DNA of 64,000 nucleotides. It comes from UBA7328 sp965247965. Lineage in GTDB: Bacteria; Bacteroidota; Bacteroidia; Chitinophagales; Saprospiraceae. Numbering within the stretch: position 1 is the first letter of the stretch; each line of letters starts with the position of its first letter. Positions 43,916 through 51,837 of the stretch are shown in pieces. The position numbers and the translations under genes are program-made. The stretch lies in the NCBI GenBank assembly GCA_965247965.1, contig OZ252053.1, positions 4,526,001-4,590,000 on the forward strand, given 5' to 3'. The notes beneath the pieces are model-generated. The model ran no database searches. It was given only the letters and a program-made list of their open reading frames with translations, and was not told where the DNA came from.

Positions 43916-46582
43916 ATGAAGTCTCTATACCCCAATGTAGTTTTTGTCGCCCTGTTTCTATTCATCTCAAAATTTACATGGTCGCAAACTGTGTCTATTT
44001 CCCTCGATGGCTTACCGGTAAAACTCTCCCTAGCCAAAAGTAATATCGACCCAATCTACGATCTATACCAACTCGACATTAAAAGAAGCCTTTTTAATAA
44101 ATCAATTGAAAAATCTATTAACCCTAAAGCCATTCAGCTTACTTTAAAATTAGGCAATAAGAAGTGGAATATTGATTTATTCGAAACGGAACTGATCTCC
44201 GACTATGCCTACCGGCAAATGCAAAATAAAGGGATTATCCCACCACTTACATACGAAGGATTTACCCATAGAGGCGATGAAGTCAGATTGAGTGTCAATG
44301 ACGGCTTTTTATATGGGTTTATAGTCGACGGAAATGAAACCTATTATATCGAGCCCGGAAGTTACTTCCTCGAAAGTGCGGGAGAAGGTGAATTTGCGAT
44401 TTACAAAGCAAGCGATGCTCTGAGGATAGCAAAGAGTATGGGCATAGACGAGATGTCTTGCGGCAGCGCTCATTTCCAACAAGAAAATCAAAAAAACAGA
44501 ATAAAACAGAGTGTAAAAGATATAGATCAAAAATCCGGCATCCAGAAAATGGCGTGCCGCGAAGTGAATATGGCGATTGCATCGGATCATACTATGTTCA
44601 ATCGCTATGGTGGACTCCAGGGAGTGAACAATCACAACATCGGAGTAATGAACAATGTGCAGGGAGATTACGATGGCGTGGGATCTGGTGCTTTTGATAT
44701 CGGATTTAGAATTGTTGCCGAATACTCGACTTCCGATCCCAATCAAAATCCATATAATACTACTGGTACCGATGCAGGCACCATGTTGGGCGAGTTCAAT
44801 AGTTGGGCCAATTCAGGAGGGTTTGGAGCGGGTGTAACGCCGGGACTTCAGGCCAATGTGTCTAATACGATCGGCCAGCTTTGGACGGCCAAGAGTATGT
44901 CGTACCAGGGAAGCTCGGGAGTTATTGGCCTGGCACATACTCCTGGCAATTTTCATATAGTCGAAGATTACCTGGGCACAAATGCCAATGGAGGCGCATG
45001 GGGACTGCGTGTACTTACTTCACACGAAATGGGTCATAATTTTAGTGCACCTCACGACGCCAGTGACTGCGGCAATGGAGGTGATTTTATAATGTGGCCT
45101 TGTGTGGGCGTCAATACAACGACGTGGAGCACCACTTCTATTAACTCCATTTCATCTAACTTAAACTCAAGACAATTGGGAGCGTGTGGTGGTGCGTCAT
45201 GTGATAACGGTATCCGTGATATTGGTGAACTTGGAGTGGATTGTGGCGGCACAGATTGTCCTGCGTGTACTTGCGATGCTGCTACTACATTCAAGAGCCC
45301 TTTTAGTTTAACGATCACCTTTGACCTCTGGCCAGAAGAGACCAGTTGGGATATCAGGACGAGCACAGGAACAATAGTCCACTCGGCCAATTATTTTAGT
45401 TCGACGGATGCGGATGATAATACAACGATCACAGTTAGTAATCTGGTTATTGATCCGGGTGATGGTTATATTTTCAATTTTTACGATGCCTTTGGCGATG
45501 GTATATGTTGCGGGCAGGAGGCCGGTAATTTTACTTTGACTGATGCCGATGGACGTACTGTTAAGACGGATGGGGATTTTGGATCTTTGTCGTCTCAGAT
45601 CTTTTGCATAGGCGGAGATCCGTGTAATAATGGAGTGCAGGATGAGGGTGAGACGGGCGTGGATTGCGGTGGAGAGTGCGAGGCGTGTATAAGTGGATGT
45701 ACGGATCAGAATGCGATTAATTATGATGCGAATGCTCATATTAATGATGGGTCTTGTTATTCTTGTAGTGATGGGGTGAAGAATGGCAATGAGGAGGAAA
45801 TTGACTGTGGAGGTGGGGATTGTATTCCATGTGGGTGTGTATTGGGGAACATATCCTTAACTGGGAATGCGAGTCAGTCATCGACATTGGTATATTCAGG
45901 TATTACCCACGGTGCAGAAAAGGCAATAGATAACAATACGGATGGGGTGTGGCAAAATGGTTCATTGAGTCACACATTGAATGATGTAAATGCATGGTGG
46001 CAGATAGATTTGAATTCGCTTAATCATGTTGATCACATTAAATTGTATAGAAGGTCTGATTGTTGTTATAATCAGATGGCGAATTTTTATGTATTGGTAT
46101 CGGATCAGGCATTTGTATCGAATAATTTACAAACGGCACTTAATCAAAGTGGTGTAAGTTCACAATATTTTCCAAACGAGGTAGGCAGGCCCTTCACCAT
46201 AAGTATAAACAGGACGGCACGATATATCCGTATTCAATTGAACAAAACAGATTATCTGTCCCTATCGGAAGTAGAAATAATTGGATGTAACGTAAATGGT
46301 GCCTTAAAGGCCTCGGTCGATCTAAAGCGAATTTCAATTAAATCCGTTGTCAAAACGAATGAAAAAATTCAAATATACCCAAACCCAGCTGATGAATTTC
46401 TTCACATTAGTCATTCTTTGAATTCTCAATTAAAGAGTGATATTTATGATATATCCGGTAAAAAACTTATTGAATCTGTCGACGATTTCATTGATATTTC
46501 AAATCTGATTCAGGGCATATATTTTATAAAAATGAGTGGGTCAGATGGTAATATTCATTCTATGACTTTCATAAAAATATAG
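43916..46582 (+). CDS. secreted M12B-like metalloprotease with T9SS sorting domain
   Basis: This 888-residue protein has a signal peptide (to about residue 24, TWSQ), a prodomain, and a catalytic domain from about 205 with the zinc site HEMGHNFSAPHDASDC near residue 370. After it come two Cys-rich modules of the type CDNGIRDIGELGVDCGGTDC, CNNGVQDEGETGVDCGGEC and a related CSDGVKNGNEEEIDCGGGDC, separated by a beta-sandwich. A discoidin (F5/8 type C) domain follows at about 645-795, for glycan or surface binding. The last 80 residues (IQIYPNPADEF ... DISGKKLIES ... IQGIYFIKM) are a type A T9SS sorting domain. The protein is thus exported by PorSS to the surface. Confidence 0.92.
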   Translation: MKSLYPNVVFVALFLFISKFTWSQTVSISLDGLPVKLSLAKSNIDPIYDLYQLDIKRSLFNKSIEKSINPKAIQLTLKLGNKKWNIDLFETELISDYAYRQMQNKGIIPPLTYEGFTHRGDEVRLSVNDGFLYGFIVDGNETYYIEPGSYFLESAGEGEFAIYKASDALRIAKSMGIDEMSCGSAHFQQENQKNRIKQSVKDIDQKSGIQKMACREVNMAIASDHTMFNRYGGLQGVNNHNIGVMNNVQGDYDGVGSGAFDIGFRIVAEYSTSDPNQNPYNTTGTDAGTMLGEFNSWANSGGFGAGVTPGLQANVSNTIGQLWTAKSMSYQGSSGVIGLAHTPGNFHIVEDYLGTNANGGAWGLRVLTSHEMGHNFSAPHDASDCGNGGDFIMWPCVGVNTTTWSTTSINSISSNLNSRQLGACGGASCDNGIRDIGELGVDCGGTDCPACTCDAATTFKSPFSLTITFDLWPEETSWDIRTSTGTIVHSANYFSSTDADDNTTITVSNLVIDPGDGYIFNFYDAFGDGICCGQEAGNFTLTDADGRTVKTDGDFGSLSSQIFCIGGDPCNNGVQDEGETGVDCGGECEACISGCTDQNAINYDANAHINDGSCYSCSDGVKNGNEEEIDCGGGDCIPCGCVLGNISLTGNASQSSTLVYSGITHGAEKAIDNNTDGVWQNGSLSHTLNDVNAWWQIDLNSLNHVDHIKLYRRSDCCYNQMANFYVLVSDQAFVSNNLQTALNQSGVSSQYFPNEVGRPFTISINRTARYIRIQLNKTDYLSLSEVEIIGCNVNGALKASVDLKRISIKSVVKTNEKIQIYPNPADEFLHISHSLNSQLKSDIYDISGKKLIESVDDFIDISNLIQGIYFIKMSGSDGNIHSMTFIKI

Positions 46583-46680
46583 ATATTATCACCACCTATG
46601 AATTTTAAGTACAAGCAGCAAAAACCATGAAGGAGCTCAGAGCGGATCACCAAACCAAAATGTGAAACAAGGCTGAAGAT

Positions 46681-46840
46681 GTACTTAATGAAATTAATAG
46701 ATCAGCAATACCAACGCACTCCCTTTTATGGAGTACCGTGTATGACACATTACCTCACCCAATGATTGGAAATAAGAAATAATCATATACGAATCAAATG
46801 CGGTTGCTCGGATGGTTACAGATTAACTGCATATATAACA
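46681..46840 (+). pseudogene. IS3-family OrfB remnant
   Basis: One frame reads LMKLIDQQYQRTPFYGVPCM and then stops; a shifted frame continues with MRLLGWLQINCIY. Both correspond to consecutive blocks of IS3 OrfB proteins (the RTPFYG and the RLM-x-x-MG segments). The remnant is broken by frameshifts and ends at the IS630 insertion at 46845. The remainder of 46583-46979 shows no gene. Confidence 0.5.
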
Positions 46841-46979
46841 TCACTAGTGTTCAGTCAAGCGCATAAATCTGGGTAAAAAGAATAAAGTAACTTCGAATGT
46901 TGTTTTGCATAAAGATTAGAGTGACCACCTGATCAAAAAGAGAATATAGAGCCTTGATTAATGAACAAAAAAAAGAATC

Positions 46980-47450
46980 ATGGCAAAATTTTACAAAGTA
47001 ACCTTAACCGAAGAAGAGCGTAGTGAATTAGAGCGAATAATAAGCATACCCAATAGTAAGTCAATTAGGACCAAGCGGAGTTATATATTATTGGCCTCAG
47101 ATGAGAATGGAGATAAGCATTGGACAGATAAAAAGATTCAAATTGCCTATGGAATGACGATAAATGGAATAGAGCGAATGCGAAAAAGATTTGTGGAACA
47201 CGGATTTGAAGCAGCGCTATATGGAAAGAAAAGAGAATATGTAAAAGAAAAGATATTTGACGGTCGGGTAGAAAGCCATTTACTATCCTTAAGATGTGAA
47301 GAAGTTCCTGATGGTCATTCAGGGTGGAGTTTACGATTATTGGCTGATAAGATGGTAGAATTGGAATATGTAGAAAGCATCAGTCATGAATCTATACGGC
47401 AGATACTAAAAAAAACAAAATTAAACCCTGGCGAGTCAAAGGTTGGATAA
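46980..47450 (+). CDS. IS630-family transposase, N-terminal frame
   Basis: This 156-residue frame holds the helix-turn-helix DNA-binding region (IQIAYGMTINGIERMRKRFVEHGFEAAL and a second HTH with SHESIRQILKKT). Its last codons pass an A8 tract at 47408-47415 (CTA then AAA AAA ACA). A -1 shift there, or one extra A in the mRNA, enters the second frame, which reads NKIKPWRVKGWIMPKKGADF, the normal continuation of IS630 transposases. The stop TAA overlaps the ATG of the next frame (TAATG), so an independent start is also possible. Confidence 0.88.
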   Translation: MAKFYKVTLTEEERSELERIISIPNSKSIRTKRSYILLASDENGDKHWTDKKIQIAYGMTINGIERMRKRFVEHGFEAALYGKKREYVKEKIFDGRVESHLLSLRCEEVPDGHSGWSLRLLADKMVELEYVESISHESIRQILKKTKLNPGESKVG

Positions 47451-48106
47451 TGCCAAAGAAAGGAGCAGATTTTGTTCATAAAATGGAAGCGGTATTAGAT
47501 GTATATGAACGACCATATGACCCGACTCATCCAGTAATCTGTTTAGATGAGTCCCCTAAACAGATCATAAGTGAAACAAAGAAAAGCTATATGGATTCAA
47601 AGGGTATATTACATCAAGACTATGAGTATAAAAGAGAAGGAGTAAAAAGTATGTACATGATCGTAGAACCCTTAGGAGAATACAGAGAAGTACATATTGA
47701 GGATAATCACAATAGTCAGACTTACGCAAAAATCATCATGAACTTAGTAGAAAAAACATATAGCGCTGCTAACAAAATCACATTGGTAGAGGACAATTTA
47801 AGTGCACATAAATTAAGTACCTTATATGAAATTATGCCTGCCCCCAGAGCCCGAAACATAGTGAAAAAGATAGAAGTTGTTCGCACACCGGCACATGCTT
47901 CCTGGCTCAATATTGCAGAATGTGAATTGAGCGTATTAACACGGTGTGGTTTGAAAAGTAGAATGTCAGATGAAGAACAACTCAAAAAACAAACCAAAGC
48001 CTGGTATGGGTACAGAAACAAAAACCAAAAAGGAGTAGATTGGCAATTTACAACGAGTGATGCGCGCATTAAACTAAAAAATCTTTACCCAGACTATATA
48101 ATTTGA
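47450..48106 (+). CDS. IS630-family transposase, catalytic frame
   Basis: The 218-residue frame has the DDE_3 catalytic domain: Asp in VICLDESPKQII near residue 28, Asp in ITLVEDNLSAHKLS near 120, and Glu in SWLNIAECELSVL near 158. Residues upstream of its ATG are conserved in frame back to the A8 tract, so the functional enzyme is probably a fusion with the preceding frame. Stop codon TGA lies in the right terminal repeat. Confidence 0.9.
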   Translation: MPKKGADFVHKMEAVLDVYERPYDPTHPVICLDESPKQIISETKKSYMDSKGILHQDYEYKREGVKSMYMIVEPLGEYREVHIEDNHNSQTYAKIIMNLVEKTYSAANKITLVEDNLSAHKLSTLYEIMPAPRARNIVKKIEVVRTPAHASWLNIAECELSVLTRCGLKSRMSDEEQLKKQTKAWYGYRNKNQKGVDWQFTTSDARIKLKNLYPDYII

Positions 48107-48118
48107 CTGAACACTAGT

Positions 48119-49186
48119 GTCCCGATATAACTAAAAGAGTTTCAATTGGTTATGAAATGGATGTAGATCGTTTTGTATTTCTGTGTTCATAAGTAGCTGA
48201 TTTAGAGGCACTTTCTCAAATGTAGAGATACTCAAAATTTGTAGAATTTCGTAAATCGGTCTTTCTAATTTCAACCTTTTCTTGATTATTGCAACCAATA
48301 CATAGGTCACTACTGCTATCCAGATTTGTGTTTTGACCGCATTGGCAGACTCTCCCCAGAACGCCTTTATTTTTAAATGCTGCTTGATCCATTTAAAAAA
48401 CAATTCGATCTGCCATCTGTATTTATACAACCTAGCTATGATCTCGGCAGACAATTCAAAATTATTAGTCAAGAATACAAATTTCCGTTTTGTTTCTTGA
48501 TCAAGAACTTTTATCCGACGAAGCTTATCCGGGTATGCTTTTAGTGTATAATAACCCGTTAATTTAATGACTTGATCACAAAGTATATCCTTGGATTTGT
48601 CACAAGGCCGAGAATAGATTCTTCTGAACTTAAAGTTCTTTTTTGCTCTGGTGATAAAAAATGACTGGGCTTGGTCAATTCGATAAAGTCTTTCAAAATC
48701 TACATAGGCCCTATCCATTACATAAAAGGCCCCTGGTTCAAAGTCCAAAATGTCCAAAACATTGACATCATGTGTTAAACCATCTGAAATATGAATAAAT
48801 ACAGGAATGGAACCACGCATGTCCATTAACGTATGAAGTTTAATGGCTCCTTTGTTCTTACGAAATTTCGCCCATTTGAACACACTTAAACACAAGTCAA
48901 TTGTGGTGGCGTCTAATGCATAAACAGCATTATCCAGTTCCAGAGAAAAGTCAATATCATCAATATACAAACTTCTAGCCTGCCTTATGAGGCAATGGGC
49001 TATTTCAGCATAAATGCGCCAATCTCTTACCTCGTTGGCCTTTGATAAAGTAGAACGAGCCAAAGCAGCCTTTATACCCATGTGATACAAGTTGCTTTTA
49101 TGGGCATTTAAACAAGTGACAATATCACGTAAACTTTCTCGATGGGTGAGTTGGCCAAATAGTAAACACAGAAATTGATATGTCCT
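48119..49186 (-). mobile_element. IS4-family element, 5' part lost
   Basis: An IS4-type transposase region whose coding strand runs from about 49186 to 48131. Its left border touches the right end of the IS630 element and its 5' part is cut by the IS3 element at 49187. No second inverted repeat remains and the sequence beyond the IS3 does not continue it, so it is a fragment. Confidence 0.75.
48131..49186 (-). pseudogene. IS4-family transposase, N-terminally truncated
   Basis: The frame from the ATG at 49090 codes for 319 residues (MYHMGIKAALARSTLSKANEVRDWR ...), but the same frame is open and homologous up to the IS3 junction, where it reads QFLCLLFGQLTHRESLRDIVTCLNAH. About 45 N-terminal residues (normally the DUF4372 region) are missing. 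The DDE parts remain: ALDATTIDLCLSVFKWAKFR, VMDRAYVDFERL and YRWQIELFFKWIKQHLKIK (the YREK-type motif). It is probably inactive. Confidence 0.82.
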
Positions 49187-50153
49187 AACCCCCTATAAAC
49201 TGGACAGATTTTTCAAAATTAGGTTTTATATTTGTTTTAGAACACAACGCTTCACGAAGGGATTGGCTTTTTAGGTCAATTCCTTTTTGAAGTAAATATT
49301 TATAAGGGCTCAGGTAATCAATTCCTGAGTGTATTCTATCCATATTATAGAACTCAACGAACCTAATCAAAGTCTGCCTAAGTTCTTCAATATTTTCAAA
49401 TTCGTATCGGCGACAAATGACATTTTCGATAATACTGTGGTATGGTTCTATATGTGCATTTTGCTCAGGTGTAGCTGGTTTTGTAAACTCCTGAACGATG
49501 TTTTTCCTCTCAAAATACTTTTGCACGCTAGACGCTATAAATTGGGAGCCATTATCACAACGCACGTAAAACCTGGATGGTAGAGGGTATTGGGAGAGTA
49601 TTTGGTCAAACAGAGCCTTTACATCTTTTTCTTTTATTGACCATTGTATTTTATGGCCGAGCACCCATCGGCTATATACATCCAAAACGGTGATCATCAG
49701 CGCATTTCGACCGCACCCAGGCACATACATATATTTAATATCAAATTCCAAATAATCGAAAACAGATAAAGGCTTGGGAATCAATTGTTTTACCCAATGT
49801 TTTCTGGAAGGTTTGGCTACCTTTTTCTTCTTGTTTAATAAGCCGTTTTCACGCATAAGACGGTACACTTTTTTAGGATTGATGATGTAACCATGTTCCT
49901 GCCTGAGCCAGTGTGTTACCTTGATATATCCGTAATCCACAAATTCTCTGGATAACAGTTCTTCTATTTGCTCCACCACGCGGTCATTGCATACATATTC
50001 TCCATTTTGACTAATCGTGTATTCGCTTATCGGTATTCCTTTTTTACCCGATCTTTGTTTAGGTTGATAATAAAAACTGCTTCTGGATAAACTGCAATTA
50101 TCCAATATTGCCTTAACGCTATACCCTTGTTCTATGAATTGCTGTGCTACCAT
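49185..50153 (-). CDS. IS3-family transposase OrfB
   Basis: This 322-residue protein has an HTH_21-like part (DYGYIKVTHWLRQEHGYIINPKKVYRLMRENGLL) and a retroviral-type integrase core: Asp in YLEFDIKYMYVPG near residue 137, Asp in YVRCDNGSQFIASS near 199 and Glu in TPEQNAHIEPYHSIIENV near 235. The frame continues upstream of the ATG (EKELALRIKTELLKKKPLIKSDRK), the segment that in IS3 elements joins OrfA to OrfB, so an OrfAB fusion by frameshifting is likely. The last stop codon uses one base of flanking DNA. Confidence 0.92.
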   Translation of the reverse strand: MVAQQFIEQGYSVKAILDNCSLSRSSFYYQPKQRSGKKGIPISEYTISQNGEYVCNDRVVEQIEELLSREFVDYGYIKVTHWLRQEHGYIINPKKVYRLMRENGLLNKKKKVAKPSRKHWVKQLIPKPLSVFDYLEFDIKYMYVPGCGRNALMITVLDVYSRWVLGHKIQWSIKEKDVKALFDQILSQYPLPSRFYVRCDNGSQFIASSVQKYFERKNIVQEFTKPATPEQNAHIEPYHSIIENVICRRYEFENIEELRQTLIRFVEFYNMDRIHSGIDYLSPYKYLLQKGIDLKSQSLREALCSKTNIKPNFEKSVQFIGG

Positions 50154-50530
50154 TTTTCGATCTGATTTGATTAAAGGCTTTTTTTTAAAAGCTCTGTTTT
50201 GATACGCAATGCCAATTCTTTTTCAGCCACGATTGCTCCTGAGTTCCTTATTCTCTCGTCGGAGTTGATCTAACTCGGAGTTTCGATTACGTCGATGCTT
50301 ATTTTCCAAACCATCAGGGCCGTAATCATCCAATATATTTTGCCATTTGTAAACAGTGGTAGATGATACCTGGTATTCCCTAACTGTTCGGCTCAGACCA
50401 TGTAGTTTGTAAAACTGGAGTACTTCGAGCTTCTCTGATCCACTCCATTTTCTTCTGTTTTTACTCATATTTTTTCCAATTTAGTATATAACTCTTTTTA
50501 CTTAATTCGTGTCCAGTTATTTAGGGGGTT
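49187..50530 (-). mobile_element. IS3-family insertion sequence
   Basis: Imperfect ends AACCCCCTATAAACTGGACA (49187-49206) and, inverted, AACCCCCTAAATAACTGGACA-type sequence (50510-50530) bound a 1,344-bp element with orfA and orfB. I see no matching target duplication at the flanks (CCT versus GGA), which suggests that one side was rearranged when the IS4 5' end was lost. Confidence 0.88.
50223..50468 (-). CDS. IS3-family transposase OrfA
   Basis: The 81-residue protein is the HTH and leucine-zipper subunit: WSGSEKLEVLQFYKLHGLSRTVREYQVSSTTVYKWQN followed by ELDQLRRENKELR. The frame ends at 50223, and the OrfB frame is open across the junction. Unlike the other elements here, no A8 or A9 tract lies in the overlap. 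Confidence 0.85.
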   Translation of the reverse strand: MSKNRRKWSGSEKLEVLQFYKLHGLSRTVREYQVSSTTVYKWQNILDDYGPDGLENKHRRNRNSELDQLRRENKELRSNRG

Positions 50531-50531
50531 G

Positions 50532-50669
50532 GAAGGATATCTACTGATTAAAAATGGAGAATACAGGATTGATTTAGATAGAGTTGTAGAAAGAAGGAAG
50601 ATATAGGAGCTGGAAAAAGAGTTTAAATTATCATATGATATGCAGAAGTTGAACGGATTAGAGTCATAA
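50532..50669 (+). pseudogene. 3' remnant of an unknown plus-strand gene
   Basis: Directly after the IS3 right end a frame reads EGYLLIKNGEYRIDLDRVVERRKI, a TAG, then ELEKEFKLSYDMQKLNGLES and a stop. It is open but for the one stop and has no start, so it looks like the 3' end of a gene cut by the IS. I do not recognise the family. Confidence 0.35.
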
Positions 50670-50682
50670 CAAGTCAAGGATA

Positions 50683-50907
50683 TCATTCATCCCAACCTAA
50701 TGCTGATTCGTAATCAAATATTTTATTCATAAATACCAACGTTGGCCACTTTTTTCTAAAGTAGGTTGCTCTATCATTTAATACTTCTTCTAATATTCTT
50801 AAATCCGAATTATCTGTGTCAGGATTATCCAATATTTGAATAAGTTCTTCATTAGAAGAATGAAGTGCATAAATCAAGTATTTCTCCATCTGATGCCTGG
50901 ATCTCAT
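50683..50907 (-). CDS. small hypothetical protein
   Basis: The 74-residue acidic protein (MRSRHQMEKYLIYALHSSNEEL ... NKIFDYESALGWDE) has no signal or membrane segment and appears all-helical. It starts 1 bp after the stop of the gene at 50909-51157, so the two form an operon. They are stranded between IS elements and may be the last cargo of a larger, now broken, mobile region. No function is recognised. Confidence 0.5.
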   Translation of the reverse strand: MRSRHQMEKYLIYALHSSNEELIQILDNPDTDNSDLRILEEVLNDRATYFRKKWPTLVFMNKIFDYESALGWDE

Positions 50908-50908
50908 A

Positions 50909-51157
50909 TTAAAATCTAAATGTTAATGGCTCACCTTCTTCAAAGTGAATTCTGTCCAACTTAGGGAGAATGTATGGAGTTATTTTGAGTATGAAATCGA
51001 GTCTTTCTTTAACACTTAATTCTTCGAGATATTCTGAAATGTTTTCCAATTCGTCTTCATATATGCTCTTTAATAAGTTCCTAATCAGATGGGTCAATAT
51101 ATTCGGTGTTCCTTTCCTTCTACCTCTTGTTTTTTCTCTCCCTTTTTCAAATGCCAT
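50909..51157 (-). CDS. small hypothetical protein with basic KGTPN N-terminus
   Basis: This 82-residue protein starts with FEKGREKTRGRRKGTPNILTHLIRNLL, a pattern seen at the N-terminus of DUF5681-like and phage-associated proteins (GRKKGTPN), followed by a helical, acidic part. It may bind nucleic acid through the basic start. It is the first gene of a two-gene unit with 50683-50907. Confidence 0.5.
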   Translation of the reverse strand: MAFEKGREKTRGRRKGTPNILTHLIRNLLKSIYEDELENISEYLEELSVKERLDFILKITPYILPKLDRIHFEEGEPLTFRF

Positions 51158-51313
51158 ATCTTCTATTTTACTCTATTGTAGAACGGTTGGAGTAATGCAT
51201 GGGATACTAACATGCATGTTTCTTAGCTTTCTTAATTTCAGAACTCCTTACCCGTCCCAATAAATTCAGGGTAATAGGGAGTAGACCTCGCGAATTAAAA
51301 CTGCTTCATATTT

Positions 51314-51775
51314 TTGTATATGCAGTTACAATTCCCCTTCTTCCCTAAAGATACAAAGATGATCTCTCATTGTCTTGGAGTACACACCCAAGACGGTATT
51401 GTACAATACATAGCCAATGGCTTACCTGTATATAGTCATTCGAGTGACGATCTTAATGCTTTCAGATTCATAACTAGCAATTTTATAGATAAAGGATTGT
51501 GCAGCCGAGCTGAAGTTCAGCGGGCTTTTGGAGTGAGTATAGACAGTGTCAGAAGATCGTATAGAAAATACAAGGAGAAGGGAGAATCTGGATTTTTCGG
51601 GCCTGATGCCAGAAAAGGCAAAGCATACAAGATGGTTGGTAAACTAGTGGAGCGGATACAATCGAAGCTGGATAAGAGACAAAGTAATTTGAGTATCTCA
51701 AAACAAGAAGGGATTTCAGAATCGTCGATACGCTATCACATTGAAAAAGGCACTTTAAAAAAAAGTTCAAAATAG
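51314..51775 (+). CDS. IS-encoded double helix-turn-helix protein (N-terminal transposase frame)
   Basis: This 153-residue frame has an N-terminal beta-rich segment (GVHTQDGIVQYIANGLPVYSH) and two HTH motifs: SRAEVQRAFGVSIDSVRRSYRKYKEKG near residues 56-82 and LSISKQEGISESSIRYHIEKG near 126-146. It ends just after an A8 tract (51757-51764). In the other frame the sequence is open from that tract into the DDE gene with homology to copy 2, so a slippage event should make one fused transposase. Confidence 0.8.
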   Translation: MYMQLQFPFFPKDTKMISHCLGVHTQDGIVQYIANGLPVYSHSSDDLNAFRFITSNFIDKGLCSRAEVQRAFGVSIDSVRRSYRKYKEKGESGFFGPDARKGKAYKMVGKLVERIQSKLDKRQSNLSISKQEGISESSIRYHIEKGTLKKSSK

Positions 51776-51837
51776 AGTGTGAAGGTGGAAATGGCTCGAC
51801 CTTAAATGATCGCAATGACCTAGACCAATCTACGCCG

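Larger units (their letters stand above)
46845..48116 (+). mobile_element. IS630-family insertion sequence
   Basis: Perfect 16-bp inverted ends, ACTAGTGTTCAGTCAA at 46843-46858 and its complement at 48103-48118, contain the TA target dinucleotide at each border (46845-46846 and 48115-48116), as expected for IS630/Tc1-type elements. The core is 1,268 bp and encodes the transposase in two frames. The MITE ends at 25884-26052 are almost the same sequence. Confidence 0.92.
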
